DNA of 8,232 nt, taken from assembly GCA_016650135.1 (NCBI GenBank), contig JAENWH010000066.1, positions 1 through 8,232 on the forward strand, given 5' to 3'. Below, one piece after another: positions 1-5,847 of this stretch. Position numbers and translations under genes: made by a program. The notes under the pieces were generated by a model. That model saw nothing but the letters and a program-made list of their open reading frames with translations. It did not search any database and was not told where the DNA came from. Origin of the DNA: Peptostreptococcaceae bacterium (GTDB lineage Bacteria > Bacillota_A > Clostridia > Peptostreptococcales > Anaerovoracaceae). How positions within the stretch are numbered: position 1 is the first letter of the stretch; the number at the start of each line of letters is the position of its first letter.

Positions 1-299
1 GTTTCCTGATCAAAAATAACATTTGCAACTCCTGCAAAAATACAGAAGGGCAATGCGATGGCCATTCGTGATAATAATGGCTTTAAAGGGATTTCTCCCA
101 GAGACATAAAAACAACCGGGTAAAACACAAAGGGCAGCAAACCGCTTATCGAATACCTGTCAAAAGAAACAACAATTACCACATATAAAAATGTGGTAAT
201 TGTTTTAGTTAATGGATTAAGGCGATGAATAACGGTTTCGCCCTCTGCTATGTTCTCCAAATTGTGAAAACCATAGGTGGCTTTCGAAAGCATTGTCAT
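1..299 (-). CDS. cbiQ: Cobalt/nickel ECF transporter transmembrane protein CbiQ, N-terminal part
   Basis: This is the start of the energy-coupling (T) component of a group I ECF importer for cobalt or nickel. It couples the substrate-binding CbiM to ATPase subunits at the cytoplasmic membrane. Only the first 99 codons lie in the window; the gene continues past the left edge. The translation opens MTMLSKATYG and has the family's early HRLNPLTK motif at residues 25-32. Hydrophobic segments follow at about 34-45, 52-66 and 79-95. The start codon at 299-297 overlaps the cbiM stop as ATGA, so translation of the two is probably coupled. A purine-rich AGGAAAG lies upstream inside the end of cbiM. 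A second ATG at 293 is a possible alternative start. The identification rests on sequence character plus position after cbiM. An unusual 14-bp inverted repeat lies inside the gene (listed separately). Confidence 0.93.
   Translation of the reverse strand, partial: MTMLSKATYGFHNLENIAEGETVIHRLNPLTKTITTFLYVVIVVSFDRYSISGLLPFVFYPVVFMSLGEIPLKPLLSRMAIALPFCIFAGVANVIFDQE
171..204. repeat. 14-bp perfect inverted repeat inside cbiQ
   Basis: The arms AACAATTACCACAT (171-184) and ATGTGGTAATTGTT (191-204) are exact reverse complements separated by the six bases ATAAAA. They lie in the part of cbiQ encoding roughly residues 32-43, a membrane segment. Either strand's RNA could form a 14-bp hairpin. On the plus strand it is followed by TTAGTT, and on the minus strand by a T-rich stretch, so it resembles a weak intrinsic terminator. 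Its function is unknown. Confidence 0.85.
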
Positions 300-1300
300 C
301 TTTTCGCAACTTTCCTTTTCTTCATTACATTTATAACTATACCTGTAACGCCCGCAAGTACAAGGGTAAGAGTTCCGCCTATTATTCCTGCCAGAGAGGT
401 TCCCTGTTCAGGATTTGTTTTTAATGAATAGTCTGGCATAAACGCAAATAGTTCTTGAATTTCACCAAAAACATTGTATACATTTCCTGCCTTTTCGATT
501 TCACCACCGCCTGTTATATTCCCTATTGCCCATTCTAACCCATCTGGGAAGGATGACGCTAATAAAGAAAACCCAGCGGCCAGCAAAATTGTAAAGATTC
601 CCAATGCTATAAGTACCTTCTTTATTGATTTTGAACCAATGCTCTTATTCGTCAAGGCGCCTTCCATGATTTCCGGCCTCATGCTATATATAAAGCATAA
701 AACTGCTGCCGTGACAACCCCTTCAGTAAGCCCTATAACCAGGTGTATCGGTTGCATTAGCAGCAAAAATACATGAAACGGTAACTCTGTAATACCTGAC
801 GCCATCGTCTCCAGAACCACACTGAAAGCACCCAGTTGCAGCCCTATAACAACCGCGGCTATGGTCGCAAGGGTAATCCTTTTAGGGGTTAGCCCTTTTG
901 AAACGATTGGTTTGAAAATCAGCGGATAAGATACAAATGATACTATTACACCCATGTTGAAAATATTCGCACCAAGCGCTAAAAGCCCTCCATCGGCAAA
1001 AAACAGACATTGTATAATCAAAACAGCCGCCATGGTCAGTAGTGCGGGAAATGGGCCAAGCAGTGCGGCAAGCAAGATGCCACCACCAATATGGCCGCTG
1101 GACCCTGTCCCAGGAATCGTAAAGTTAATCATTTGCGCTGCGAATATAAATGCCCCCGAAACTGCCATGATAGGGATTTTCTTTTCATCAAAACTTTCAT
1201 CTTTTTTAATTTTATTTACTGAATAAGCGATTGCTCCAATCGTTACTGCGGCCATAACCAGGCCAACCGATGGTGAGAGCAACGCATCTGCCATATGCAT
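296..1300 (-). CDS. cbiM: Cobalt/nickel ECF transporter substrate-binding protein CbiM with fused PDGLE (CbiN-like) domain
   Basis: This 334-residue membrane protein is the metal-recognising (S) component of a cobalt or nickel ECF importer. The start at 1300 gives the family N-terminus MHMADALLSP. In characterised NikM/CbiM proteins, Met1, His2 and a later His coordinate the metal. His70, in the GSSGHIGGG stretch (66-74), is the likely third ligand. An in-frame ATG at 1336 would bury Met1-His2 and has no ribosome site, whereas AAGGAG (1314-1309) sits 8 bases before 1300. Residues 1-210 are the multi-spanning CbiM part. Residues 228-326 hold two further membrane helices flanking an extracytoplasmic loop that starts with the SFPDGLEW signature (PDGLE at 252-256). 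This tail replaces a separate CbiN subunit. The gene overlaps cbiQ by 4 bases. Cobalt versus nickel cannot be decided from the sequence; the absence of a visible cobalamin riboswitch leaves both open. Confidence 0.95.
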   Translation of the reverse strand: MHMADALLSPSVGLVMAAVTIGAIAYSVNKIKKDESFDEKKIPIMAVSGAFIFAAQMINFTIPGTGSSGHIGGGILLAALLGPFPALLTMAAVLIIQCLFFADGGLLALGANIFNMGVIVSFVSYPLIFKPIVSKGLTPKRITLATIAAVVIGLQLGAFSVVLETMASGITELPFHVFLLLMQPIHLVIGLTEGVVTAAVLCFIYSMRPEIMEGALTNKSIGSKSIKKVLIALGIFTILLAAGFSLLASSFPDGLEWAIGNITGGGEIEKAGNVYNVFGEIQELFAFMPDYSLKTNPEQGTSLAGIIGGTLTLVLAGVTGIVINVMKKRKVAKR

Positions 1301-1324
1301 AATAATTTCTCCTTTTTTACGTAC

Positions 1325-1380
1325 AAAAAATACCAAGAATTAGCTGCTTCGCTTCTGCGTGCACTGTGCCTTCTTGGCAT
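1325..1380 (-). terminator. Terminator-like leader hairpin upstream of cbiM
   Basis: On the minus strand, ATGCCAAGAA (1380-1371) pairs with TTCTTGGTAT (1339-1330) in a 10-bp stem with one G-U pair. Six T residues (1330-1325) follow directly, which is the form of an intrinsic terminator. The 31-base loop is far more GC-rich than its surroundings. It contains short self-complementary stretches, GCAC/GTGC and CGC-AGAA-GCG. The U-run ends about 10 bases before the cbiM ribosome site, and the hairpin begins only some 7 bases after the predicted transcription start. It is therefore likely a transcription attenuator of cbiMQ. It does not match the cobalamin or NiCo riboswitch layouts I know; the ligand or trigger is unknown. 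Confidence 0.6.
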
Positions 1381-1393
1381 AAATTTCTATGTA

Positions 1394-1422
1394 ATTGTAC
1401 TATGTAGTTGTTTTCTAGTCAA
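1394..1422 (-). promoter_or_regulatory. Sigma-A promoter of the cbiMQ operon
   Basis: On the minus strand, TTGACT (1422-1417) and TACAAT (1399-1394) are separated by 17 bases, each one mismatch from the housekeeping consensus. Predicted transcription starts near 1387, giving a leader of about 87 bases before cbiM. Confidence 0.75.
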
Positions 1423-1432
1423 GTTAAAATTG

Positions 1433-1460
1433 TTGCATTTTGAATTTTTTAGGGTATAAT
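1433..1460 (+). promoter_or_regulatory. Sigma-A promoter of birA
   Basis: TTGCAT (1433-1438) and a perfect TATAAT (1455-1460) are spaced by 16 bases. Predicted transcription starts near 1467, about 49 bases before the birA start. The -35 box lies 10 bases from the -35 box of the divergent cbiMQ promoter. I see no long dyad resembling a BirA operator here. Confidence 0.65.
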
Positions 1461-1515
1461 TATAAAGATTTGCACGTATTTTCATATATTGGCCAAATGA
1501 TGATGGAGGGTTTTT

Positions 1516-2547
1516 ATGTCTGTAAAGGAAACTGTGCTTAAAGTTCTAGAAGCAAATAAAGGGTCGGTTGTCTCTGGTCAGATAATTGCTGCAGAGGCTG
1601 GTGCTTCACGGGCAGCGGTATGGAAAGTGATTGCTCAACTTCGGGGAGAAGGATATTCTATTAACGCCTCAACAAAGAAAGGGTATACTCTTTCTTCACA
1701 CAGCGATTTATTGTCTGCTGAAGGAATTCATAGTTTTTGTAATAAAATACCCAAAGATAAAATTTATTGTTTTAAAACGATAAATTCAACCAATGCCAAA
1801 GCAAAGCAACTTGCTGTTCAATGCGGAATCGATATGGCATTAATCGTATCTGAAGAGCAAACAAATGGACGCGGCAGAATGGGGCGAATCTTTTTCTCTC
1901 CAAATTCTTCCGGCATTTATATGAGTTTATTGATAAAACCGGATTTTGATATATCTAAATCCATTCTTGTAACAACTGCTGCATCCGTTGCAGTTTGTCG
2001 TGCAATTGATTCTGTTCTTAATATAAACTGCAGGATTAAATGGGTTAATGATATTTTTCTAGCTGACAGAAAAGTTGGCGGAATACTGACTGAAGCCATC
2101 ACTGATTTCGAAAGCGGTCAGGTTGAGTATATTGTAATAGGTATTGGTATTAATTATTGGGCACCAAAGGTGCCCTTCCCAGAAGACATTAAGGATACAG
2201 CCGGTTCTTTGCTAAATGAATCATCTTCAAACTCAATGGGCAACACTACTGATCTATCAAACATTTTTCCCAAATCAAGAAACGAATTAGTTGGAGAGAT
2301 CTCTTCTGAATTAATTGATCTGTTGAGTTCTCTGAACAATATTGATTTTTTAGAAGAATATAAATCGCGTTCTTTAATATTAGGCCATCAGGTAACTTTT
2401 TCAACCTTGAAGAATGGTCAGATTTTTTCTGAATCAGGGAAGGCTGTAGATATTGATTCCGACGGAAGTTTAGTTGTACTCCTTGAAGATGGTAACAAGA
2501 AAACGATAAACAGTGGTGAAGTAACTATTAGAAAACAATCTAAATAA
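1516..2547 (+). CDS. birA: Bifunctional biotin-protein ligase / biotin operon repressor BirA
   Basis: This cytoplasmic enzyme activates biotin with ATP and attaches it to a lysine of carboxylase biotin-carrier domains. Family members with this layout also repress biotin genes as the biotinyl-AMP-bound dimer. Residues 1-60 form a winged helix-turn-helix (AAEAGASRAAVWKVIAQLR around 25-43, wing at KKGYTL). The ligase domain carries the nucleotide and biotin loop GRGRMGR (118-124), KWVNDI (175-180, where KWPND is usual) and KVGGILTE (186-193, with the biotin-binding Lys186). IGIGINYW follows at 208-215. Residues from about 285 form the small C-terminal beta domain. At 343 residues it is slightly longer than usual, with a polar Ser/Asn-rich insert near 232-262. 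The start is supported by GGAGGG (1505-1510), 5 bases upstream. No biotin synthesis or carboxylase gene is in the window, so the targets are not visible. Confidence 0.95.
   Translation: MSVKETVLKVLEANKGSVVSGQIIAAEAGASRAAVWKVIAQLRGEGYSINASTKKGYTLSSHSDLLSAEGIHSFCNKIPKDKIYCFKTINSTNAKAKQLAVQCGIDMALIVSEEQTNGRGRMGRIFFSPNSSGIYMSLLIKPDFDISKSILVTTAASVAVCRAIDSVLNINCRIKWVNDIFLADRKVGGILTEAITDFESGQVEYIVIGIGINYWAPKVPFPEDIKDTAGSLLNESSSNSMGNTTDLSNIFPKSRNELVGEISSELIDLLSSLNNIDFLEEYKSRSLILGHQVTFSTLKNGQIFSESGKAVDIDSDGSLVVLLEDGNKKTINSGEVTIRKQSK
2159..2175. repeat. Short perfect inverted repeat within birA
   Basis: GGGCACC (2159-2165) and GGTGCCC (2169-2175) are perfect reverse complements around AAA, giving a 7-bp GC-rich stem with a 3-base loop in the birA coding region. 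No U-run follows. It may be coincidental. Confidence 0.5.
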
Positions 2548-2550
2548 AAA

Positions 2551-2589
2551 ATGCCCCGATTCTTTGAAAAAAGAATTAGGGCATTTTTA
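2551..2589. terminator. Bidirectional intrinsic terminator between birA and dctM
   Basis: ATGCCC (2551-2556) pairs with GGGCAT (2579-2584). After a small internal loop, ATTCTT (2559-2564) pairs with AAGAAT (2571-2576). On the plus strand T residues follow (2584-2588). On the minus strand the complementary A-run (2546-2551) gives a matching U-run. It starts right after the birA stop and ends about 15 bases from the dctM stop, so it serves both convergent units. Confidence 0.9.
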
Positions 2590-2601
2590 CGCTTCTCTTT
2601 T

Positions 2602-3900
2602 TTATGCAAACCCGAACATTCTAGGAAGCCACAATGCCAATCCTGGAACAAAGGTCGTTATTGCTAAGGTAGGTATCCATGCAAAGGCAATGAACCACAT
2701 AGTCGGCACCATCATTTCGTTGATTGGCGCATTACCAATTCTAGAACCTAGATATAAGAATGGCGCTGTTGGTGGTGTAACACAACCAAGCCCAAGGTTA
2801 ACTCCCAATATCGCTGCAAAATGAACAGGATCTACACCCAAAGCTATTACTACAGGTAAAAGTATTGGTGTAGTCAGCAATATGGCGCTTGTATCATCCA
2901 TCAGCATTCCGATAATAATTAGGAAAAGATTAACCATAAGTATCAATAAAACAGTATTATCTGTTACAGACGTCATTGCTTTTAAAATCATCTGAGGAAC
3001 ATTTTCCATAATATATAAGCGGGACAGCATCATAACCGATAAAAGCATAATCATGATAACTCCTGCAGTGGTACTTGCAATAACTACACTTTCTTTAAAA
3101 GTTTTCCCGTCTAAACCTTTATAAAACCAAATACCAACGGGAATAGTGTAGATAACTGATACAGCCGCAGCTTCAGTCGGTGTCAGAAAGCCTCCATATA
3201 TACCGCCAAGAATAATAACCGGAGCAATCATCGCAGGGATTGCTCTAACTGTTCTATTTCCTAGTTTTTTTACATATACTTTAGGAGGCAATTTATCCGT
3301 AAGCCTGATATCCGGGTTTTTACGAAGCAGCCAGAAATTAGTTGCACTTAATAAAATAACTAGAATAATACCAGGTATAATAGTTGCAAGGAAACAAGCT
3401 AATACTGACTGGCCTCCTATAAATGCATAAATAATCATATTAAGACTTGGTGGAATCAGCAATCCCAGCAAAGATGCACTGGAAACCAACGCTGCGGATA
3501 TACCCCTAGGGTAACCTGCTTTTTCCATTCTTGGAAGCATGATTGTTCCAATACATGAAAGTGTGGCAAAACCGCTTCCTGAAATTGCTCCAAACAGAGC
3601 ACAGGAAATCACCATAACTGCTCCAAGCCCGCCTTTTACTCTTCCGACGAACATTTCAACCAAGTTTATTAAACTTTCTCCAACACCACTTTTTTCCATA
3701 AGGTTTCCAGCTAAAATGAAAAGAGGAATGGCTATCAGAATAAGAGAACTTACTTTACTGAATCCATAAGGCAGAAGAAATGTATAATCATATCCTCCTC
3801 CAACTACTATAACAAGTGATGATGCAAAAAATGCGAATGGGATTGGAACTCCCAGTAATAATACAACTATCAATACAAGTACTGCTATTGCTACAATCAT
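2602..3900 (-). CDS. dctM: TRAP transporter large permease subunit DctM
   Basis: This is the large, ion-coupled membrane subunit of a tripartite ATP-independent periplasmic-type (TRAP) transporter. It moves the ligand delivered by DctP across the membrane using an ion (usually sodium) gradient. The 432 residues are almost entirely hydrophobic helices, the usual length for the family. Family landmarks are GAISGSG (104-110), LIPPSLNMIIYAF (148-160), GGIYGGFLTPTEAAAV (232-247), MLMDDTSAILLTTPILLP (332-349) and GLGCVTPPTAPFLYL (370-384). The two similar halves reflect the inverted repeat of this fold. The start ATG (3900) lies one base after the TAG stop of dctQ, with a G-rich ribosome site (AAGGGGGGGC) inside the end of dctQ. 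It is the last gene of dctPQM. Substrate cannot be read from this subunit. Confidence 0.95.
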   Translation of the reverse strand: MIVAIAVLVLIVVLLLGVPIPFAFFASSLVIVVGGGYDYTFLLPYGFSKVSSLILIAIPLFILAGNLMEKSGVGESLINLVEMFVGRVKGGLGAVMVISCALFGAISGSGFATLSCIGTIMLPRMEKAGYPRGISAALVSSASLLGLLIPPSLNMIIYAFIGGQSVLACFLATIIPGIILVILLSATNFWLLRKNPDIRLTDKLPPKVYVKKLGNRTVRAIPAMIAPVIILGGIYGGFLTPTEAAAVSVIYTIPVGIWFYKGLDGKTFKESVVIASTTAGVIMIMLLSVMMLSRLYIMENVPQMILKAMTSVTDNTVLLILMVNLFLIIIGMLMDDTSAILLTTPILLPVVIALGVDPVHFAAILGVNLGLGCVTPPTAPFLYLGSRIGNAPINEMMVPTMWFIAFAWIPTLAITTFVPGLALWLPRMFGFA

Positions 3901-3901
3901 T

Positions 3902-4453
3902 CTATTGCCCCCCCTTCATATCTTCTGCAATCATATCTGAAATGTCTATTTTCTTAATATATTTCAATACAAACGCCTTAATTTCATCATACAGATAAAC
4001 CGAATTATAAAATGTCATTACAGACAGTCCAAATAGCAGTGATGACTGAGAGACGGTTACAGGGATTCTCCAAACAGGTGTTTTTGTCTGCATTTCAATT
4101 GTCCATTGGAATAAATTAAATGCCCAATATAAGAATATGATGCCTAAAATTAATGTAAGAGTATTTCTGAGCATTGCAATCAATGCCTTAGCATAGCATT
4201 CCGGCATAGTAGCAACAATAATGTCCGCTGTGATATGACTTTTTTCAAAGCTGCCGTAAGCCGCTCCAAACATGTATAACCAAAATGCAAATATAATAAG
4301 AACTTCTTCGTATCCATGGAAATTTATATTGAAAAATCTGGTTATTACAGCTGCAAAAGTAATAAGCGTAACCAAAGATGCGCATACAATTAAGCCGAAT
4401 TTCAAAAATTTCTCTAACCCCTTCCAAAAAAGAGTTTTTTCAAGTCTGTTCAC
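3902..4453 (-). CDS. dctQ: TRAP transporter small permease subunit DctQ
   Basis: This is the small membrane subunit of the TRAP transporter. It pairs with DctM and is needed for DctP docking and permease stability. The 183 residues contain four hydrophobic helices at about 18-40, 50-69, 90-114 and 138-157, the expected count. Typical residues include the Glu pair in GYEE (47-50), the tryptophan of FAFWLYMFGAAYG (55-67), and His73 in KSHITADI. The start is GTG at 4453-4451. It is chosen because a perfect AGGAGG (4465-4460) sits six bases upstream and because it gives the full first helix. A charged tail (168-183) ends the protein. The dctM start follows the stop by one base. It is separated from dctP by 94 bases that hold a strong hairpin. 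Confidence 0.93.
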   Translation of the reverse strand: MNRLEKTLFWKGLEKFLKFGLIVCASLVTLITFAAVITRFFNINFHGYEEVLIIFAFWLYMFGAAYGSFEKSHITADIIVATMPECYAKALIAMLRNTLTLILGIIFLYWAFNLFQWTIEMQTKTPVWRIPVTVSQSSLLFGLSVMTFYNSVYLYDEIKAFVLKYIKKIDISDMIAEDMKGGQ

Positions 4454-4459
4454 AATTAG

Positions 4460-4465
4460 CCTCCT
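4460..4465 (-). promoter_or_regulatory. Ribosome binding site deciding the GTG start of dctQ
   Basis: A perfect AGGAGG on the minus strand lies six bases before GTG at 4453. There is no better ATG at this distance, so it fixes a GTG start. Confidence 0.85.
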
Positions 4466-4481
4466 TTCTTATCTCTATTAA

Positions 4482-4508
4482 CAAAGGGAAGGAGAACCCT
4501 TCCCTTTG
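4482..4508 (-). terminator. Intercistronic hairpin between dctP and dctQ
   Basis: On the minus strand, CAAAGGGAAGG (4508-4498) pairs perfectly over 11 bp with CCTTCCCTTTG (4492-4482) around a 5-base loop. No proper U-run follows, so it is a poor full terminator. Its position after the binding-protein gene fits a partial terminator or an RNA 3'-end stabiliser that raises dctP mRNA over dctQM mRNA (inference from similar transport operons). Confidence 0.7.
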
Positions 4509-4547
4509 CCCAATAATAAAATTATTTAATTAATAGATAAGGAACTA

Positions 4548-5582
4548 TTACAATTTTTCAACTTCAGCTCTCATACCATCCATAAGTTCTTTTCCAAGAA
4601 GCTCTTCAAGTTGAGGCCATGATGTTTCTCTTACAAATGTTGCATAAGCATCAACCTGCTCAGGAGTGAATTCTACAACATTTACTCCATAATCAGCAGC
4701 TAATTTTTCTTTGTAAACCTGTTCATTTTCTTGTGCAAGCGTAAAGCTCTTCACGCTTTGTTCCTGGAACACAGCAACAACAGTTGCAGCATCTTCAGGT
4801 GTCAGCTTAGCAAGAGATACTTCACTTACAACATAACTGGTAGCTTCAGCATGAATATAGTTAACATACATATAATTGATAACTTCTCCTACCCAAGCAT
4901 AGTTGATATTTGGAGTTCCGCCAACCCATCCATCTACTACTTTTGTCTGAATTGCAGTTGGAACTTCAGCGTAAGGAACAGTAATAGGACTAAATCCTAA
5001 ATCTTGTTGTGCTATACTGAATGTTACCATGGCAGGACTTCTAGTCTTAACATTTTTTTCTGTTCCAGGCGTAAACATATCAGTTGGTTCTTTTACAAAA
5101 GCCATTCCGATAAATCCTTCAAGTACAGTTCCCAGGAATTTAACGTCATTAACTGCAGTTAAATCACCAATAACTCCTGATAGATATGAATCAGGCGCAT
5201 AAAGAATTTTTGCTTCATCAAAACTTTTTGCATAATAAGGAACATAAGCTGCTCCCAATCTGGCATCTAAAGCATCTGGAATAGTAATCTGAGCAAGGTC
5301 TATTGTTCCTCTTACTACTTCTTCATAAACAGTTTCATATCCGCCTAATTGACTGGCAGGGAAATATTCAACTTCGACTCTTCCTTCTGTTCTTTCTTTG
5401 ACCATTGCACAGGCTTCATTATTCAGTCCTGTTGCAATATGTTCAAGTGGAGCATCTGAAGCCAATCTTAAAACAATTGTTTCTGCTGGAGCATTCTCGT
5501 CTGGTGCTGCTCCACCGCCACAACCTGATGCAAATACTGATATTAACATAACAAGAACTAGTAATATTGATAGTTTTTTCAT
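4548..5582 (-). CDS. dctP: TRAP transporter solute-binding lipoprotein DctP
   Basis: This is the extracytoplasmic receptor of the TRAP transporter, which captures the substrate and delivers it to DctQM. The 344-residue precursor begins with a lipoprotein signal: Lys2-Lys3, a hydrophobic stretch (4-17), and the lipobox ASGC with Cys21 as the predicted lipid-anchored residue. Ala rather than Leu at -3 is less common but accepted. A Gly/Ala-rich linker follows. The mature part shows the DctP fold: FPASQLGGYETVYEEVVRG (74-92), the conserved carboxylate-clamping Arg in VKTRSPA (Arg181), and the DctP-type segment VPTAIQTKVVDGW (207-219). Arg181 suggests an organic anion ligand; which one is not evident. 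AAGGAG lies before the ATG at 5582. It is first in dctPQM, behind a strong promoter and long leader. The nearby cysK invites, but does not prove, a sulfur-containing substrate. Confidence 0.94.
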   Translation of the reverse strand: MKKLSILLVLVMLISVFASGCGGGAAPDENAPAETIVLRLASDAPLEHIATGLNNEACAMVKERTEGRVEVEYFPASQLGGYETVYEEVVRGTIDLAQITIPDALDARLGAAYVPYYAKSFDEAKILYAPDSYLSGVIGDLTAVNDVKFLGTVLEGFIGMAFVKEPTDMFTPGTEKNVKTRSPAMVTFSIAQQDLGFSPITVPYAEVPTAIQTKVVDGWVGGTPNINYAWVGEVINYMYVNYIHAEATSYVVSEVSLAKLTPEDAATVVAVFQEQSVKSFTLAQENEQVYKEKLAADYGVNVVEFTPEQVDAYATFVRETSWPQLEELLGKELMDGMRAEVEKL

Positions 5583-5627
5583 TCTCTTCTCCTTCTTTCA
5601 TTGATATTTTGAATTGGATAAAAAAAA

Positions 5628-5649
5628 CATTTACTTTCCATTTACTTTT
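5628..5649. repeat. Tandem 11-bp direct repeat in the dctP leader
   Basis: CATTTACTTTC (5628-5638) is followed immediately by CATTTACTTTT (5639-5649), identical except for the last base. There are two copies only. It could be a protein or RNA binding site or simple slippage. Confidence 0.6.
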
Positions 5650-5658
5650 CAAAACTAC

Positions 5659-5668
5659 GTCATATGAC
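5659..5668. promoter_or_regulatory. Perfect palindrome GTCATATGAC in the dctP leader
   Basis: A 10-bp perfect dyad lies about 105 bases downstream of the predicted TRAP transcription start and about 75 bases before dctP. A regulator bound here could block elongation. The motif is short, so chance occurrence is possible. Confidence 0.3.
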
Positions 5669-5777
5669 AAATATTGCCTTTATTTATTTCCCCCTTCCTT
5701 CACCACTTTCCATCTTGGTTAGGTTACTTTCATTGGCATATAACTCATTTTCCGAATATTCTAAAGACTTTTTTTTT

Positions 5778-5807
5778 ATTATACAATTCTTAAATAGTTT
5801 ATGTCAA
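5778..5807 (-). promoter_or_regulatory. Consensus sigma-A promoter of the dctPQM operon
   Basis: On the minus strand, a perfect TTGACA (5807-5802) and a perfect TATAAT (5783-5778) are separated by 18 bases. Predicted transcription starts near 5771. The promoter lies wholly in the space after cysK, so the TRAP genes can be expressed independently of it. No clear terminator separates them from cysK, so read-through is also possible. Confidence 0.85.
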
Positions 5808-5847
5808 TAACTATTATTTTTGATTTTAAAACAATCCTGCATCTTTA

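Larger units (their letters stand above)
5583..5771 (-). other. Long 5' leader of the dctPQM operon
   Basis: This stretch between the predicted transcription start and the dctP ATG is unusually long, at about 188 bases. It holds a purine-rich AGGAAGGGGG stretch, a 10-bp palindrome (5659-5668), an 11-bp tandem repeat (5628-5649), an A-run and the dctP ribosome site. I find no open reading frame of note and no known riboswitch. No obvious terminator hairpin is present. Confidence 0.5.

Noticed and set aside
474..1226. Plus-strand open frames opposite cbiM
   Set aside because: They lack ribosome sites and family similarity and lie antisense to a convincing cbiM, so they are shadows of its coding bias.
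1301..1336. Upstream ATG at 1336 giving CbiM 12 more residues
   Set aside because: The metal site of this family needs Met1-His2 at the very N-terminus, and AAGGAG is correctly spaced only for the ATG at 1300. The upstream ATG also lies within the leader hairpin.
1301..1515. Cobalamin or NiCo riboswitch upstream of cbiM
   Set aside because: The leader is only about 87 bases. It lacks the B12-box-like conserved core and the four-way junction pattern I would expect.
4454..4547. Full intrinsic terminator ending transcription after dctP
   Set aside because: The hairpin is strong but lacks a following U-run, and dctQM have no evident promoter of their own, so complete termination is unlikely.
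5583..5847. Small gene or known riboswitch between dctP and cysK
   Set aside because: Minus-strand frames here are short, lack ribosome sites or overlap dctP out of frame. No recognised riboswitch core was seen.
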